64,000 bases of DNA from Arthrobacter sp. ISL-30 (GTDB lineage Bacteria; Actinomycetota; Actinomycetes; Actinomycetales; Micrococcaceae). Below are positions 55,796 to 64,000 of the stretch, piece by piece. The stretch is taken from the NCBI RefSeq assembly GCF_018613855.1, contig NZ_JAGGPK010000020.1, forward strand, positions 62,001-126,000, read 5' to 3'. How positions within the stretch are numbered: position 1 is the first letter of the stretch; every line of letters begins with the position of its first letter. A model generated the notes under the pieces. The model did no database searches. It was given only the letters and a program-made list of their open reading frames with translations, and was not told where the DNA came from. Made by a program: the position numbers and the translations under genes.

Positions 55796-56053
55796 ATGAC
55801 GGCAGACAGGGACCGGATCATCCGGTCATGCGCGGAACTTTCACCAGGTACCCAGATTGAAGCTTGGCACCATGGACGGCTCATACACCACGGATGGGTC
55901 AGCGCAACCATTCCATCCATGGGCATGTTCTGGATCATCGACGCAAGAAACGGGACACGCAAACTCCTAGACGTCGAAGCATTGGAAGTCATCCCACTCC
56001 CCGGCCCACCCCTTGCAGCAGAGCAACCGCCAAGTGCCACGCCCGCGGCCTGA
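55796..56053 (+). CDS. Small hypothetical protein, SH3-like barrel
   Basis: An 85-residue protein; GGAGGACC lies 9 bases before the ATG. The middle (ELSPGTQIEAWHHGRLIHHG, MFWIIDARNGTRKLL) alternates hydrophobic and polar residues like a small beta barrel, with a Pro/Ala tail. It resembles the C-terminal part of the amber-interrupted gene at 24850 (ELLPGDTVVLIAANKDRIEG). I do not know the family. No membrane segment. Confidence 0.6.
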   Translation: MTADRDRIIRSCAELSPGTQIEAWHHGRLIHHGWVSATIPSMGMFWIIDARNGTRKLLDVEALEVIPLPGPPLAAEQPPSATPAA

Positions 56054-56198
56054 TTCACACGACCGGGCCCACCCTGCCAAGGAGAGAACGTTGGACGCGC
56101 GGGGATTAAACGGAATGAGCTTTTTGCTCAAGCCCACGCACAGATTCGCCCCACACTTCGGGTAGGGTTTCGTTTCAATATCGGGCGGAAGTCAGGTC

Positions 56199-56708
56199 AT
56201 GGTCTCTCTAATCGCACTGGCAGCGCTTCTTGAACCGCAGGATCTCAAACCTGCAGCCCGTTCTCCCCAGAGCATTAAGGCCACGGACCTCCCGAAACTT
56301 GCAGCTCTTTATTCGCAGGCCTACGCCGACGGAACGAGCCATACGAACACAGAGAAGGCAGCCGACAGGATCAGCGCCGTCTTCGAAGGTACCCACGGAG
56401 CCCCCATTCCCCAAGCTTCCCTATTAACCGCTGACGCAGACGGGCGCATTATCGCCGCCATCATCACCACGGACCGAGCACTCGGAGACCGCGGATCCAG
56501 AACCGCTTTCATAGCAGAACTTTTTACCCATCCCGATCACCGCCGGCAGGGCCTCGCCGAAGAACTCCTCAAGCACGCCATGCAGGCCCTGCACGACGCG
56601 GGACACAGAACCCTGGCCGTGACCGTAAACATCGATAACGCCGCCGCCATCGCCTTCTACTTATCCCGAGACTTCCGGCGCCTCACTCAACCTGCGGAGA
56701 ACGACTAA
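56199..56708 (+). CDS. GNAT family N-acetyltransferase
   Basis: A 169-residue protein. The acetyl-CoA-binding motif is FIAELFTHPDHRRQGLAEELLKHAM near residue 107, preceded by GRIIAAIITTDRAL and followed by LAVTVNIDNAAAIAFYLSRDF, the usual last strand. The N-terminus (AALLEPQDLKPAARSPQSIKA) could be shorter than annotated. A cargo gene of the candidate transposon; substrate unknown. Confidence 0.8.
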   Translation: MVSLIALAALLEPQDLKPAARSPQSIKATDLPKLAALYSQAYADGTSHTNTEKAADRISAVFEGTHGAPIPQASLLTADADGRIIAAIITTDRALGDRGSRTAFIAELFTHPDHRRQGLAEELLKHAMQALHDAGHRTLAVTVNIDNAAAIAFYLSRDFRRLTQPAEND

Positions 56709-56889
56709 ACCAATCTCGAGGAGAATGGGTGGACTGGGGCCGATTCAAGCAGCCCTGCAACCATTCAGAATTGACCGTTTACCGGGCCCTCCGGCGGGAG
56801 CCGTCACCTGCCGCGGTGCGGCGCCGCTCCGGACAGAAGACGATCCGGTGACTGGCGGAGGCAGCACCCTGAACGGGGAGGCTGCCTCC

Positions 56890-58313
56890 ATGCTTGAACA
56901 CACGGCGTTCTTGCGCTGGCAGATTTTGCGCCGGCGTGTCGAAGACGGAGTGCCACTGACGACACTGGCCGCGCAGCAAGGCATAGGACTTCGAACGCTT
57001 CAGCGCTGGCATGCGGCCCATAAACGTCACGGCATCTCCGGGTTAGCGACAGCAAAGCGCCGGACCGCTCAGCGCAAGACCAACCCCGAATTGGTTGCCC
57101 TGATGAGGGGCTAGCCCTGGTGAAACCAGCCCTGCCGGTGGCCCTTATCGCCCGCATGGCCAACCGGGTCGCTGCCGGCCACGGCTGGCCGCCGCTCTCC
57201 TACAGCACAGTCCGGTCCATCACTGCCGGCCTTGACGCCGGCATGAGAACGCTCGCCCAGCGGGGAACGGCTGCATACCGGGACAACTATGAACTTGCAT
57301 GGCGACACCGCGCCGAGCGGCCGAACGCGATATGGCAGGCAGACCACACCGAACTGGACATCCTCGTGCTCGACGCCAACCTGAAACCGGCACGGCCTTG
57401 GCTCACCACGATGCTGGACGACTACTCCCGCGCGATCTGCGGCTACACAGTCTTCCTTGGGGCACCGTCGGCCACGAACACAGCCCTGGCACTTCGGCAG
57501 GTCATCTGGCCCAAAGCCGGGACTGGCTGGCCGATGTGCGGTATCCCGGACGTCCTCTACGTTGACCACGGATCGGACTTCACGAGCAACCACCTGACCC
57601 AGACCGCGAAAGACCTTCACTTCGAAATCACCTACTCCACGGTCGCCCGGCCGCAAGGACGGGGCAAGATCGAACGGTTTTTCGGCACCGTTAATACGGT
57701 GCTGCTGGCCGAACTTCCCAGTCACCTGAGCCGCGGCACCCCGCCGGCCCCGGGAATAACCCTCAAGGAACTCGACGAGACCATTGGCCGCTTCATCATG
57801 GCGGATTACCACCAGCGCGAGCACCCGGAAATCAAGGCGACCCCGCACAATGCCTGGACTGGCGACGGATGGCTGCCCAGGCTGCCGGCATCGATGGACG
57901 AACTCAACCTGTTGTTGCTGACGGTGGCCAAACCCCGGATCGTCCACCGTGACGGCGTGCACTTCCAAGGCCTCCGATACGTCTCACCCTTGCTGGCCGC
58001 CTACGTCCGCGAACCCGTCACCGTGCGCTACGACCCGCGGGACATCACCGAAATCCGGGTCTTCCACAAGAACCAGTTCATCTGCCGGGCCGTGAACCCT
58101 GACCACGAAACCTCAACCATCACCCTCAAGGACATCCAAGCCGCACGGTCGGCCCGCCGCCGCGAACTTCACGGACAAATCAACCAGCGGATCGCCGTCG
58201 TAGCCAAGCACCTGCCTGACCTGGCACCAGCCAAACAGGCTCCGGCCCCCGAGCCGACGGACCAGCCAAAGAAGCGTCCAAAGCTCCGCACCTATCTGGA
58301 GGACGACCGATGA
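56890..58313 (+). pseudogene. tniA: TniA-type DDE transposase (Mu C-terminal family), one frameshift
   Basis: N-terminal HTH part from ATG 56890 (MLEHTAFLRWQILRRRVEDG, LAAQQGIGLRTLQRW), ending out of frame at TAG 57112. The second frame picks up exactly where homologues continue (EGLALVKPALPVALIARMANR) and carries the rest. One missing base near 57104 explains the slip. Catalytic core: WQADHTELDILV (Asp), VDHGSDFTSN (Asp), RGKIERFFGTVN (Glu), then the Mu transposase C-terminal domain (LRYVSPLLAAYVREPV). The catalytic residues are intact; the break separates the DNA-binding part from the core. Confidence 0.85.
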
Positions 58314-59121
58314 CAGGGCAAGGCTTCATTGCCACCAAAGAACACCGCAGATTCGTCGAGTTCGCTGACGCAGTGCGCCGCCAGCACACCATCGGCATCT
58401 GCTACGGCCAAGCCGGCATAGGAAAGACCCTCTCCGCCAGACGCTAGGCCAACTGGCACAAGGCGCAGAAGCTCCTGGAGGAGTGGGGACCCCGGGAAGA
58501 ATCCGACCATCAGGTCTATGCCGCACTCTCCCGCTCCCGCACCGTCTTCTACACCCCCGCAGTGCTCACCACCCCCAAACAGATCCACGGCGACATCGAG
58601 CACACCAGCTCACGCGTATCGATCTGCGTGGACCAACACCTGTCCGACATGGGCAAGGGAACGGGACCCCACACCCGCGTCAACAAATACGTCGAACTGC
58701 TCATCATCGACGAATCAGAACGTCTCAGCGCCACAGCCCTGGAACTATTGCGCGACCGCTACGACCGCGACAACGTAGCCCTGATCCTCATCGGCATGCC
58801 CGGCATCGAAAAATGGTTCAGCCGCTACCCCCAGCTCTACAGCAGGGTCGGATTCGCCCACGAATACCGTCCCCTCGAACAAGAAGAACTGCATTTCGTC
58901 CTGCGCGCCGCTGGCATAAACTAGGACAAGCCCTGGACCCCGAAGACTTCACCGACGCCCAGGCCATTGCCGCCGTCGCCCGCATAACCAGGGGAAACTT
59001 CCGCCTCATCGACCGGCTCTTCACCCAGGTCGAACGCGTCATGAAAATCAACGAACTCAACACCATCACCGACGACGTCATCGAAGCAGCACGCTCAACA
59101 CTCGTCATCGGCATCAGCTAA
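58310..59121 (+). pseudogene. tniB: TniB-type ATPase, amber and frameshift mutations
   Basis: Starts at ATG 58310, overlapping the tniA stop. The AAA+ domain has Walker [16 protein letters not shown] followed immediately by TAG (58445-58447) where homologues have a Tyr, then [22 protein letters not shown] (Walker B) and [27 protein letters not shown]. Near 58918 one base is missing; the tail continues in another frame ([34 protein letters not shown]) to TAA at 59119. TniB supplies target selection to TniA. Non-functional as read. Confidence 0.85.
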
Positions 59122-59231
59122 CCGCCAAACCGCACCGGCACGCGCAACGCCGGCGCCCGGTCCACCTCGACGACGGAGACGAAATCCAGAAACATCAGAC
59201 ACCAATGGTGGATGAGACAAAGGGAGGCGAA

Positions 59232-59834
59232 GTGGTAACTATCGGATATGCCAGGATCAGCACTGCAGAGCAGTCTGCAGAGCTTCAAACGGCTACACTG
59301 CGGGAAGCCGGCTGTGACTGGATTTTCACAGATCATGGCGTGAACGGCACACGGGCCGGCCGACCCGAGCTGGACAAGATCTTTGACCACCTTCGCCCCG
59401 GGGACGAGCTGGTGATCTGCAAGCTGGACCGGTTGGGTCGCTCCACGAAAAAGCTGCTCCAGTTCATCGAACTGCTGAACGCGAAAGGCGCGACACTCAG
59501 GTCCGTGACCGAGGGCATTACCACCACCGGCCCAAACGGCAAGGCGATGCTGACGATCCTGACCGCTCTCGCCCGGCTCGAACGTGACACGGCAACCGAG
59601 CGAACACAGGCAGGCATGGCCTTCGCGGCAGCCCACGGACGCAAAGGCGGACGACCTTCCATCACAGCGGAAAGCGCGGCCGTGAAACGCGCCCACGAAC
59701 TCAAAGCAGCAGGTATCAAACCCGCCGACATCGGCAAGATAGTCGGGCTCAGCCGGGCGACAATATACCGCTACCTGAACATCGGAAGCGATGAACAGGG
59801 CCAGGCCGGCGGCGAATGCGCCACCAAAACCTGA
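59232..59834 (+). CDS. Serine recombinase, TnpR/resolvase family
   Basis: A 200-residue resolvase. GTG 59232 has AGGGAGG four bases upstream, while ATG 59205 has no ribosome site. Catalytic Ser in IGYARISTAEQS; further motifs IFTDHGVNGTRAGRPELDKIF, LVICKLDRLGRSTKKLLQFI and ARLERDTATERTQAGMAFA; C-terminal HTH KPADIGKIVGLSRATIYRYL. It would resolve co-integrates formed by TniAB transposition. It is the only intact member of the transposition module. Confidence 0.9.
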   Translation: MVTIGYARISTAEQSAELQTATLREAGCDWIFTDHGVNGTRAGRPELDKIFDHLRPGDELVICKLDRLGRSTKKLLQFIELLNAKGATLRSVTEGITTTGPNGKAMLTILTALARLERDTATERTQAGMAFAAAHGRKGGRPSITAESAAVKRAHELKAAGIKPADIGKIVGLSRATIYRYLNIGSDEQGQAGGECATKT

Positions 59835-59970
59835 TGTCGACACCAAGCAACGATTTCATTGACCGGCCACGCCGACGACTGGAACTTCGACCGTCCGTAG
59901 GACGCCAACGGAACCAAGAAACCGCCGTCCTCAACTGCGATTTAACCGCCATTCTCCGCTAACAGTCACA

Positions 59971-60322
59971 TACTGAAGGGCCGTGCGTGCCCCGTCCGGC
60001 GTCTCGCAAAACCGTTGATTTACGAGACCTGATATGTGGGATAGGGGCTGTCCCAGCTACTCGCAAGGTGGGGGAACTAACGTTCGCGATAGTGACGTGA
60101 ACGTCCCTTATTTCGGGCATGGCGCCGGTAGCGGATGCTCGCTGATGTTGTCCGATACCCTGGCCGACCATTACACCTGGCGATTCAGGAGGCGGTTCGA
60201 TCCTGGATCGAAACCATGCCAGGTCCACCTGCCGGCTGGAAGTGTCATTAGCATACCGTCGGGGACGCGCAGCCATCGGCCGTAAATGCGCGGCCACCGA
60301 AGCCTTTCCTGAGTCATGCGAG
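59971..60322. other. No gene seen
   Basis: Intergenic DNA between the right transposon end and the DauR-type regulator. Short frames only, with no recognisable sequence. Confidence 0.5.
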
Positions 60323-61039
60323 TCACGCGCTGTCGGCGCGCGCCTCATCGAGGTAGGAATACGCCGTTACCCGCGAGATGCCCAGTCGCGACGCGATGTG
60401 CTCCATTCCCTTGCGCATTTGGAGTGCTCCTTGCTGGTCTAGCTTCCTGACCACTGCGACGCGGTCGTCCCTCGTCATCTGCGCGACGGGCTTTCCGATG
60501 GCGCGGATCGCGTCGGTGACCATCGCGTCCATGACGGCCACCAGATCCTGTCCGAAGAACTCGTTCGGCTCATCGGGCGACTCGGGGGCGGCTTGCGGAA
60601 TCAGTCCGTCGAGGAGCGCCCGGGCCTGTTGCAGCGCGCTGACGTCGACGTTAACGCACAGCGCAGCGATGATCTTGCCCTCCGTGTTGCGGAAGTAGAC
60701 CGACGAACAGCGCAGTTGCCGGCCATCGCTTGTGAAGCCGCGGTACCCGAAGGCGTTGTGGTCGGCATCCTGATTGTGGATTACCCCGGCACCGAGGCTG
60801 CTCGAGGGGCCGCCGACCTTACGCCCGGTCACATGCCCGTTTTCGATGGCGATGATCGTGTGCTCGAGATCGGGGGAATCTGCAGACAGATCGTGAAGCA
60901 CGACTTCGCAGCCAGGACCGGCAGCTGCGGCCATCGCGCGCATCGCCGGTCGGTACACCGCGCACACCTCATCGATCGACTCGTAGGTTCTCGGCTGTAC
61001 TGGCATGTTCTTCGGCGAGACGGCCGTGTCGGTCTGCAT
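60323..61039 (-). CDS. PAS-domain transcriptional regulator, YheO/DauR family
   Basis: A 238-residue regulator with AGGGAGGGAAACAG before ATG. The YheO-like PAS domain (residues 25-135: VCAVYRPAMRAMAAAAGPGCEVVLHDLS, GRKVGGPSSSLGAGVIHNQD, IIAALCVNVDVS) is followed by the DauR HTH (MRKGMEHIASRLGISRVTAYSYLDEAR). DauR represses D-arginine use in Pseudomonas; family members commonly regulate amino-acid or RidA-linked genes. It is divergent from an MFS transporter and ridA, with a perfect palindrome in between. Confidence 0.9.
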   Translation of the reverse strand: MQTDTAVSPKNMPVQPRTYESIDEVCAVYRPAMRAMAAAAGPGCEVVLHDLSADSPDLEHTIIAIENGHVTGRKVGGPSSSLGAGVIHNQDADHNAFGYRGFTSDGRQLRCSSVYFRNTEGKIIAALCVNVDVSALQQARALLDGLIPQAAPESPDEPNEFFGQDLVAVMDAMVTDAIRAIGKPVAQMTRDDRVAVVRKLDQQGALQMRKGMEHIASRLGISRVTAYSYLDEARADSA

Positions 61040-61077
61040 TCTGTTTCCCTCCCTGCCCTAACAGATTGTTAAACCTG

Positions 61078-61092
61078 TAGACATAATGTCTA
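61078..61092. promoter_or_regulatory. Perfect palindrome, candidate operator of the DauR-type regulator
   Basis: TAGACAT-A-ATGTCTA, 7-bp arms, at 61078-61092, about 40 bp from the regulator start and 140 bp from the MFS start. A partial copy, TTGTCTAGG, lies near 61114. Confidence 0.65.
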
Positions 61093-61231
61093 GACTGGTG
61101 CTAACTTAACGTTTTGTCTAGGCACCTACTTTACGCGAACGGCGGCGAAAATGCCCAGATCTCAGGGACGAGGACTGGCTCTCCGGTTACGCCACCGCGT
61201 TAAATCTTATACAAAGAGTAAGGAGGCCCTT

Positions 61232-62569
61232 ATGGCCAACTCAACGATGCAGCCCACAATCGGGCTACGCGCGATTCCCCGAAAGGACCGCCGGACGATC
61301 GCCGGCGCTGCCATCGGCACCATGATGGAGTACTACGACTACTACCTCTACGGTCTTGCCTCGGCTGTGGTATTCCCTGCGGTGTTCTTCCCCGGGGAGG
61401 AGCCGATCATCGGCATGCTCGCATCGTTCGCCAGCTTCGCGGTCGGCTTCTTGCTGCGCCCCGTCGGCGGCATCCTGTTCGGTTACGTCGGCGACAGGTT
61501 CGGACGCAAGATGTCGCTCATGATCACCGTTGTCGGCATGGGAATCTGCACTGCAGCCATGGGACTCATCCCGTCGGCCGCCACGATCGGGATAGCGGCG
61601 CCGATCCTGCTGGTGTTTTTCAGGATGTTGCAGGGCCTCTTCGTCGGCGGCGAGATGGGACCCGCGGCCACACTCGTCGTCGAGTACGCACCGCCGGGCC
61701 GCCGTGGCCTCTTCGGTGCACTGCTCATCACCGGCGCCGGCGTCGCGAACATGGTCTCCGCTGGCCTGATGGGGGTGCTGGGATCCGGGTCTGATTCGTT
61801 CTTCATGACATGGGGTTGGCGTATCCCGTTCTTGTTCGCCGGGGTTCTCGCGGTCGTCGCGGTCGTGCTCCGAAGCAAGCTCGAGGAGTCGGACGAGTTC
61901 AAGACGTACAAAGAGACGATTGAGCTGGGGACAGTCAAGCGCAAGAACCCCCTCAAGGAGGCTTTGCGTCACCCCAAGAACACGATTCTCGGCCTCTTCA
62001 TTGGTCTGCCGCAGAGCATCGCCGGTTACGTCGTGCTGACTTTCGGACTGGGCTACATGGTGAGCCAGGGGACGAAAGCCGAGGTCGGTTTCTTCGGCAC
62101 GATGATCGTCGGCATCCTGCAGATCTTCATGGCGCCGCTCTGGGGCCACCTCTCTGACAAGGTCGGCCGTCGCCGGTTCTACATCATCGCCTGCATCATT
62201 TTCGTGCTGCTGCTGTACCCGGCGTTCGCCCTCTTCAGTACGGAGATGGCGGTCATGATCTGGCTCGGGATGATCGTCGGGTTCGTCATCCCCGGTGTCG
62301 CCATGCAGGCGACATTGCACACGATGCTGACCGAGATGTTCGACGTCGAGTCGCGCACCACAGGCGTGAACATCGGCTACCAGTTCTCGAACACACTCGG
62401 CGGCGGCTTCGCCCCGCTGATCTGCACCGCGCTGTTCGCAGCGTTCGGCAACATCTGGCCGGTCATCATCTATGCGGCCGTGATCGCGATCGCCGGTATC
62501 ATCGCGACGGCCTACGCGTCGATCAGGCCCGACACTAAGAACGCCGGACGGCTGCGGGAGCTGGACTGA
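61232..62569 (+). CDS. MFS transporter, metabolite:H+ symporter (MHS) family
   Basis: A 445-residue transporter with about 12 membrane segments. ATG 61232 is chosen for its AAGGAGG site; an upstream in-frame ATG at 61151 has none. The MHS start RKDRRTIAGAAIGTMMEYYDYYLYG and the loop FGYVGDRFGRKMSLMIT (family motif between TM2 and TM3) are clear. A second RSKLEESDEFK loop sits mid-protein. MHS members carry organic acids, betaines, shikimate or amino acids. Together with ridA and the DauR-type regulator it suggests uptake of an amino acid or related nitrogen compound. Confidence 0.92.
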   Translation: MANSTMQPTIGLRAIPRKDRRTIAGAAIGTMMEYYDYYLYGLASAVVFPAVFFPGEEPIIGMLASFASFAVGFLLRPVGGILFGYVGDRFGRKMSLMITVVGMGICTAAMGLIPSAATIGIAAPILLVFFRMLQGLFVGGEMGPAATLVVEYAPPGRRGLFGALLITGAGVANMVSAGLMGVLGSGSDSFFMTWGWRIPFLFAGVLAVVAVVLRSKLEESDEFKTYKETIELGTVKRKNPLKEALRHPKNTILGLFIGLPQSIAGYVVLTFGLGYMVSQGTKAEVGFFGTMIVGILQIFMAPLWGHLSDKVGRRRFYIIACIIFVLLLYPAFALFSTEMAVMIWLGMIVGFVIPGVAMQATLHTMLTEMFDVESRTTGVNIGYQFSNTLGGGFAPLICTALFAAFGNIWPVIIYAAVIAIAGIIATAYASIRPDTKNAGRLRELD

Positions 62570-62627
62570 GCGCGAGCGGCATCCGTCGACCACCACTGAC
62601 CAACTACAAGAGAAAGAGGAGAAATCT

Positions 62628-63014
62628 ATGACGAAGAAGGCATTTCACACCACGAATGCGCCGCAGCCCGCAGGACCCTACAGCCAGGCAGTCGAGGCGA
62701 ACGGGTTCGTCTACACCGCCGGCTTCGGTCCCCAGGATGCCGCGAACGACAACGCCGTGGCAGACAGCGTCGGGGAGCAGACGCGTCAGGTGCTTCGCAA
62801 CGTGCGGGCCGCGCTGACGGAGTGCGGCCTCACCCTCGACGACTGCGTGAAGACGACGGTGCACCTCGCCGATCTTGCGGACTTCGCCGAGTTCAACGAA
62901 GCCTACAAAGAGTTCTTCACCGAGCCCTATCCGGTGCGGACGACGGTCGGCTCGCAACTCGCCAACATCCTCGTCGAGATCGACGCCGTCGCGGCGATCC
63001 CCGGGGGCAAGTAA
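62628..63014 (+). CDS. ridA: RidA family enamine/imine deaminase
   Basis: A 128-residue member of the RidA (YjgF/YER057c/UK114) family, with AGAGGAG upstream. PQPAGPYSQAVEANGFVYTAG holds the N-terminal pattern; TRQVLRNVRAALTECGLTLDD and PYPVRTTVGSQLANILVEIDAVAA the core. The catalytic Arg is in VRTTV. RidA hydrolyses reactive enamines from PLP-dependent enzymes and flavin amine oxidases. It follows the MFS gene by about 58 bp and is ended by two tandem hairpins. Confidence 0.93.
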   Translation: MTKKAFHTTNAPQPAGPYSQAVEANGFVYTAGFGPQDAANDNAVADSVGEQTRQVLRNVRAALTECGLTLDDCVKTTVHLADLADFAEFNEAYKEFFTEPYPVRTTVGSQLANILVEIDAVAAIPGGK

Positions 63015-63024
63015 CTCACACACT

Positions 63025-63097
63025 GTTCGGGCCGTCGTGCATAGCGAACGGCGGCCCGAACGTGTCGACGGCGGATGCTGCGTGCAGCAGCATCCGC
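63025..63097 (+). terminator. Two tandem hairpins after ridA
   Basis: First: GTTCGGGCCG (63025-63034) / CGGCCCGAAC (63052-63061). Second: perfect 11-bp GCGGATGCTGC (63071-63081) / GCAGCATCCGC (63087-63097), 5-nt loop, followed by TCCTTTAG. Confidence 0.8.
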
Positions 63098-63849
63098 TCC
63101 TTTAGTCGATCGAAGAAAGTTGCGTCTGCCGACCTGGCGAATGGAGCCTCAGACGTCGTTTTGGTCGTTCTCGCCCCCCAGACCCGGAGGAGCATGACAC
63201 GTTCCGAGGGTATCCGGGCGAAACCGACGCAGACCCAACTGCTCAGACGGTGGATTCTCATCAAGCAATCGCTCGACAACGGAAGCCATGTCGCCTTGGC
63301 TGATATGGAGTATCCGAACGAGTAGATCCTGCCTGCTTCGCCGGCTCACAGAAGAAGGGATGATCGGACGACTTGAGGCATTCGGTGCGTGGAACACCGC
63401 GGAAACACCATCGGCAACACGTTAGCGCTCTCGGTGGCCGCTGTCACCGGGCCCAGGCGGGAACATTCGACGTCGAGTCGGCCCAGCGCGCTCTGCTCAT
63501 CCGCCTGCTCGACGACTATCGTTATCAGGCGGAGATCCGCAACGCGATCGGGCCGCCTCAGCTATTTCCTGACCGTTTCCCGATCGCCGACAATGTTCGT
63601 GTCGAGGACAATGTTCGTGTCGAGTATGCCGAGTCGAGAATTCGCGACGAGCCGATCAAGCTCCTGAACGGACCGCTACCCGGAGATGGCTGGTCTGTGA
63701 TGTCGCTCCGGTTCCCTGGCGACGCCGGTTTCGAAGTCGAAAAGGGGTTGAGCAAGGAGCAAGCGGTGCAGGTGCCTCGTCCTGTTGAATGTCGAATGAA
63801 TCGAGGCTGTGTGCGAGAAGCAACACATGTGAGTCGGCGATGAGGGGCG
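63098..63849. other. Low-content region, probably degenerate coding sequence
   Basis: No gene I can name. A 43-codon frame at 63194-63325 (MTRSEGIRAKPTQTQLLRRW) has GGAGGAGC before it. A plus-strand frame of about 156 codons (63373-63843) contains patches that look coding (SAQRALLIRLLDDYRYQAEI, GDGWSVMSLRFPGDAGFEV) but has no clear start. It may be the remains of a gene. Confidence 0.35.
63589..63624. repeat. 18-bp tandem duplication
   Basis: GACAATGTTCGTGTCGAG occurs at 63589-63606 and again at 63607-63624, exactly. In the plus-strand frame it doubles the peptide DNVRVE. Confidence 0.9.
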
Positions 63850-64000
63850 TCAGAAGTCGGCCGTAACGAGCGGATCGGAGGGCCGGGTCGCGTCACCGTT
63901 CGCATCTTCGATGGGGAACCCGTTTCGGGTCCAGTACTCGAATCCGCCGATCATCTCGCGGACGTCGAATCCGCGTTCAAGCAGCACTCGTGCCGCGTGC
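63850..64000 (-). CDS. Rhodanese-like domain protein, C-terminal fragment
   Basis: The last 49 codons on the minus strand, running off the window; stop TGA at 63850-63852. HAARVLLERGFDVREMIGG and FEYWTRNGFPIED match the last helix and strand of rhodanese (sulfurtransferase) domains. The active-site Cys loop would be upstream, outside the window. Confidence 0.78.
   Translation of the reverse strand, partial: HAARVLLERGFDVREMIGGFEYWTRNGFPIEDANGDATRPSDPLVTADF

Larger units (their letters stand above)
51233..59970. mobile_element. Candidate TniA/TniB/resolvase transposon (Tn552/Tn5053-like), about 8.7 kb
   Basis: Left end TGTGACTGT at 51233 and, inverted, right end at 59970 (ACAGTCACA). Inside each end lies the 14-bp AATGGCGGTTAAAT, identical in both (51249-51262; complement at 59939-59952). 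A second related copy follows 24 bp inward at both ends (AATGGCCGTT, GACGGCGGTT). Repeated inner sites for the transposase are typical of Tni/Tn7-like ends. tniA, tniB and a serine resolvase lie near the right end. No target-site duplication is visible (CTCCC against TACTG), so the two ends may not belong to one insertion event. Confidence 0.65.

Noticed and set aside
58445-58447. TAG in place of Tyr in tniB, in the atpB remnant and TAG in the gene at 24850: amber codon reassignment
   Set aside because: Intact genes in the window end in TAG normally (for example tesB, ligA-like and ridA-neighbour genes use all three stops), and the affected genes also carry frameshifts. Decay is the simpler reading.
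58922-58924. Second in-frame TAG in tniB as an independent nonsense mutation
   Set aside because: It is a consequence of the one-base deletion just upstream; in the corrected frame the bases read CTA GGA.
51228-59975. Five-base target duplication for the TniAB element
   Set aside because: Bases outside the ends differ (CTCCC and TACTG), so none is claimed.

Overview
The window is high-GC actinobacterial DNA and most resembles an Arthrobacter/Pseudarthrobacter-type soil Micrococcales. Signs are the GlbO-type globin, EttA, the xylose isomerase/ROK pair, DUF993-type sugar genes, a CxPxR sulfatase set and an AtpB remnant with Arthrobacter-like sequence. This assignment rests on recognised protein sequence only; no database was searched.

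Layout. 1-9.2 kb is chromosomal housekeeping: an OsmC fragment, an epimerase, MscS, a truncated haemoglobin, tesB, ettA, a lipoprotein, an SSB, tRNA-Arg(TCT) and a serine hydrolase lipoprotein. 9.4-18.4 kb is sugar catabolism: an isomerase/DUF993/Gfo-Idh-MocA operon with a divergent LacI regulator and three candidate operators, then the xylR(ROK)-xylA pair. xylB is cut off after about 120 codons, and at about 18.41 kb the sequence changes directly into a flavin reductase that lacks its usual N-terminus. 18.4-25.8 kb is an aromatic ring-cleavage cluster: flavin reductase, SnoaL-like protein, CaiB/BaiF CoA-transferase, citryl-CoA lyase-like protein, LigB and LigA, an ABM-domain protein, a frameshifted CocE/NonD hydrolase, an amber-interrupted small gene and an orphan leuD.

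26.8-43.1 kb is the most striking region. It has four Cys-type sulfatases, a formylglycine-generating enzyme overlapping one of them, a PadR regulator, a complete oligopeptide-type ABC importer (one subunit is a permease-ATPase fusion) and a GH3 glycosidase. None of the sulfatases, the FGE or the GH3 has a visible signal peptide. The likely logic is therefore to import a small sulfated compound intact and to desulfate and deglycosylate it in the cytoplasm.

43.2-44.4 kb is a graveyard: a decayed atpB fragment and a 239-bp deletion derivative of an IS256-family element with both terminal repeats and a perfect 8-bp target duplication. 44.8-51.0 kb is another sugar locus (ribose/fructose-type ABC importer, TIM-barrel isomerase, Gfo/Idh/MocA dehydrogenase, divergent LacI with twin operators). 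51.2-60.0 kb is bounded by inverted repeats and carries a TniA/TniB/serine-resolvase module. Inside it are an Asp/Glu-racemase-family gene with one Cys, a heavily frameshifted trehalose-phosphatase/GH15 fusion, a small protein and a GNAT; tniA and tniB are both damaged. 60.3-64 kb holds a YheO/DauR-type regulator divergent from an MFS transporter and ridA, then a low-content stretch and the end of a rhodanese gene.
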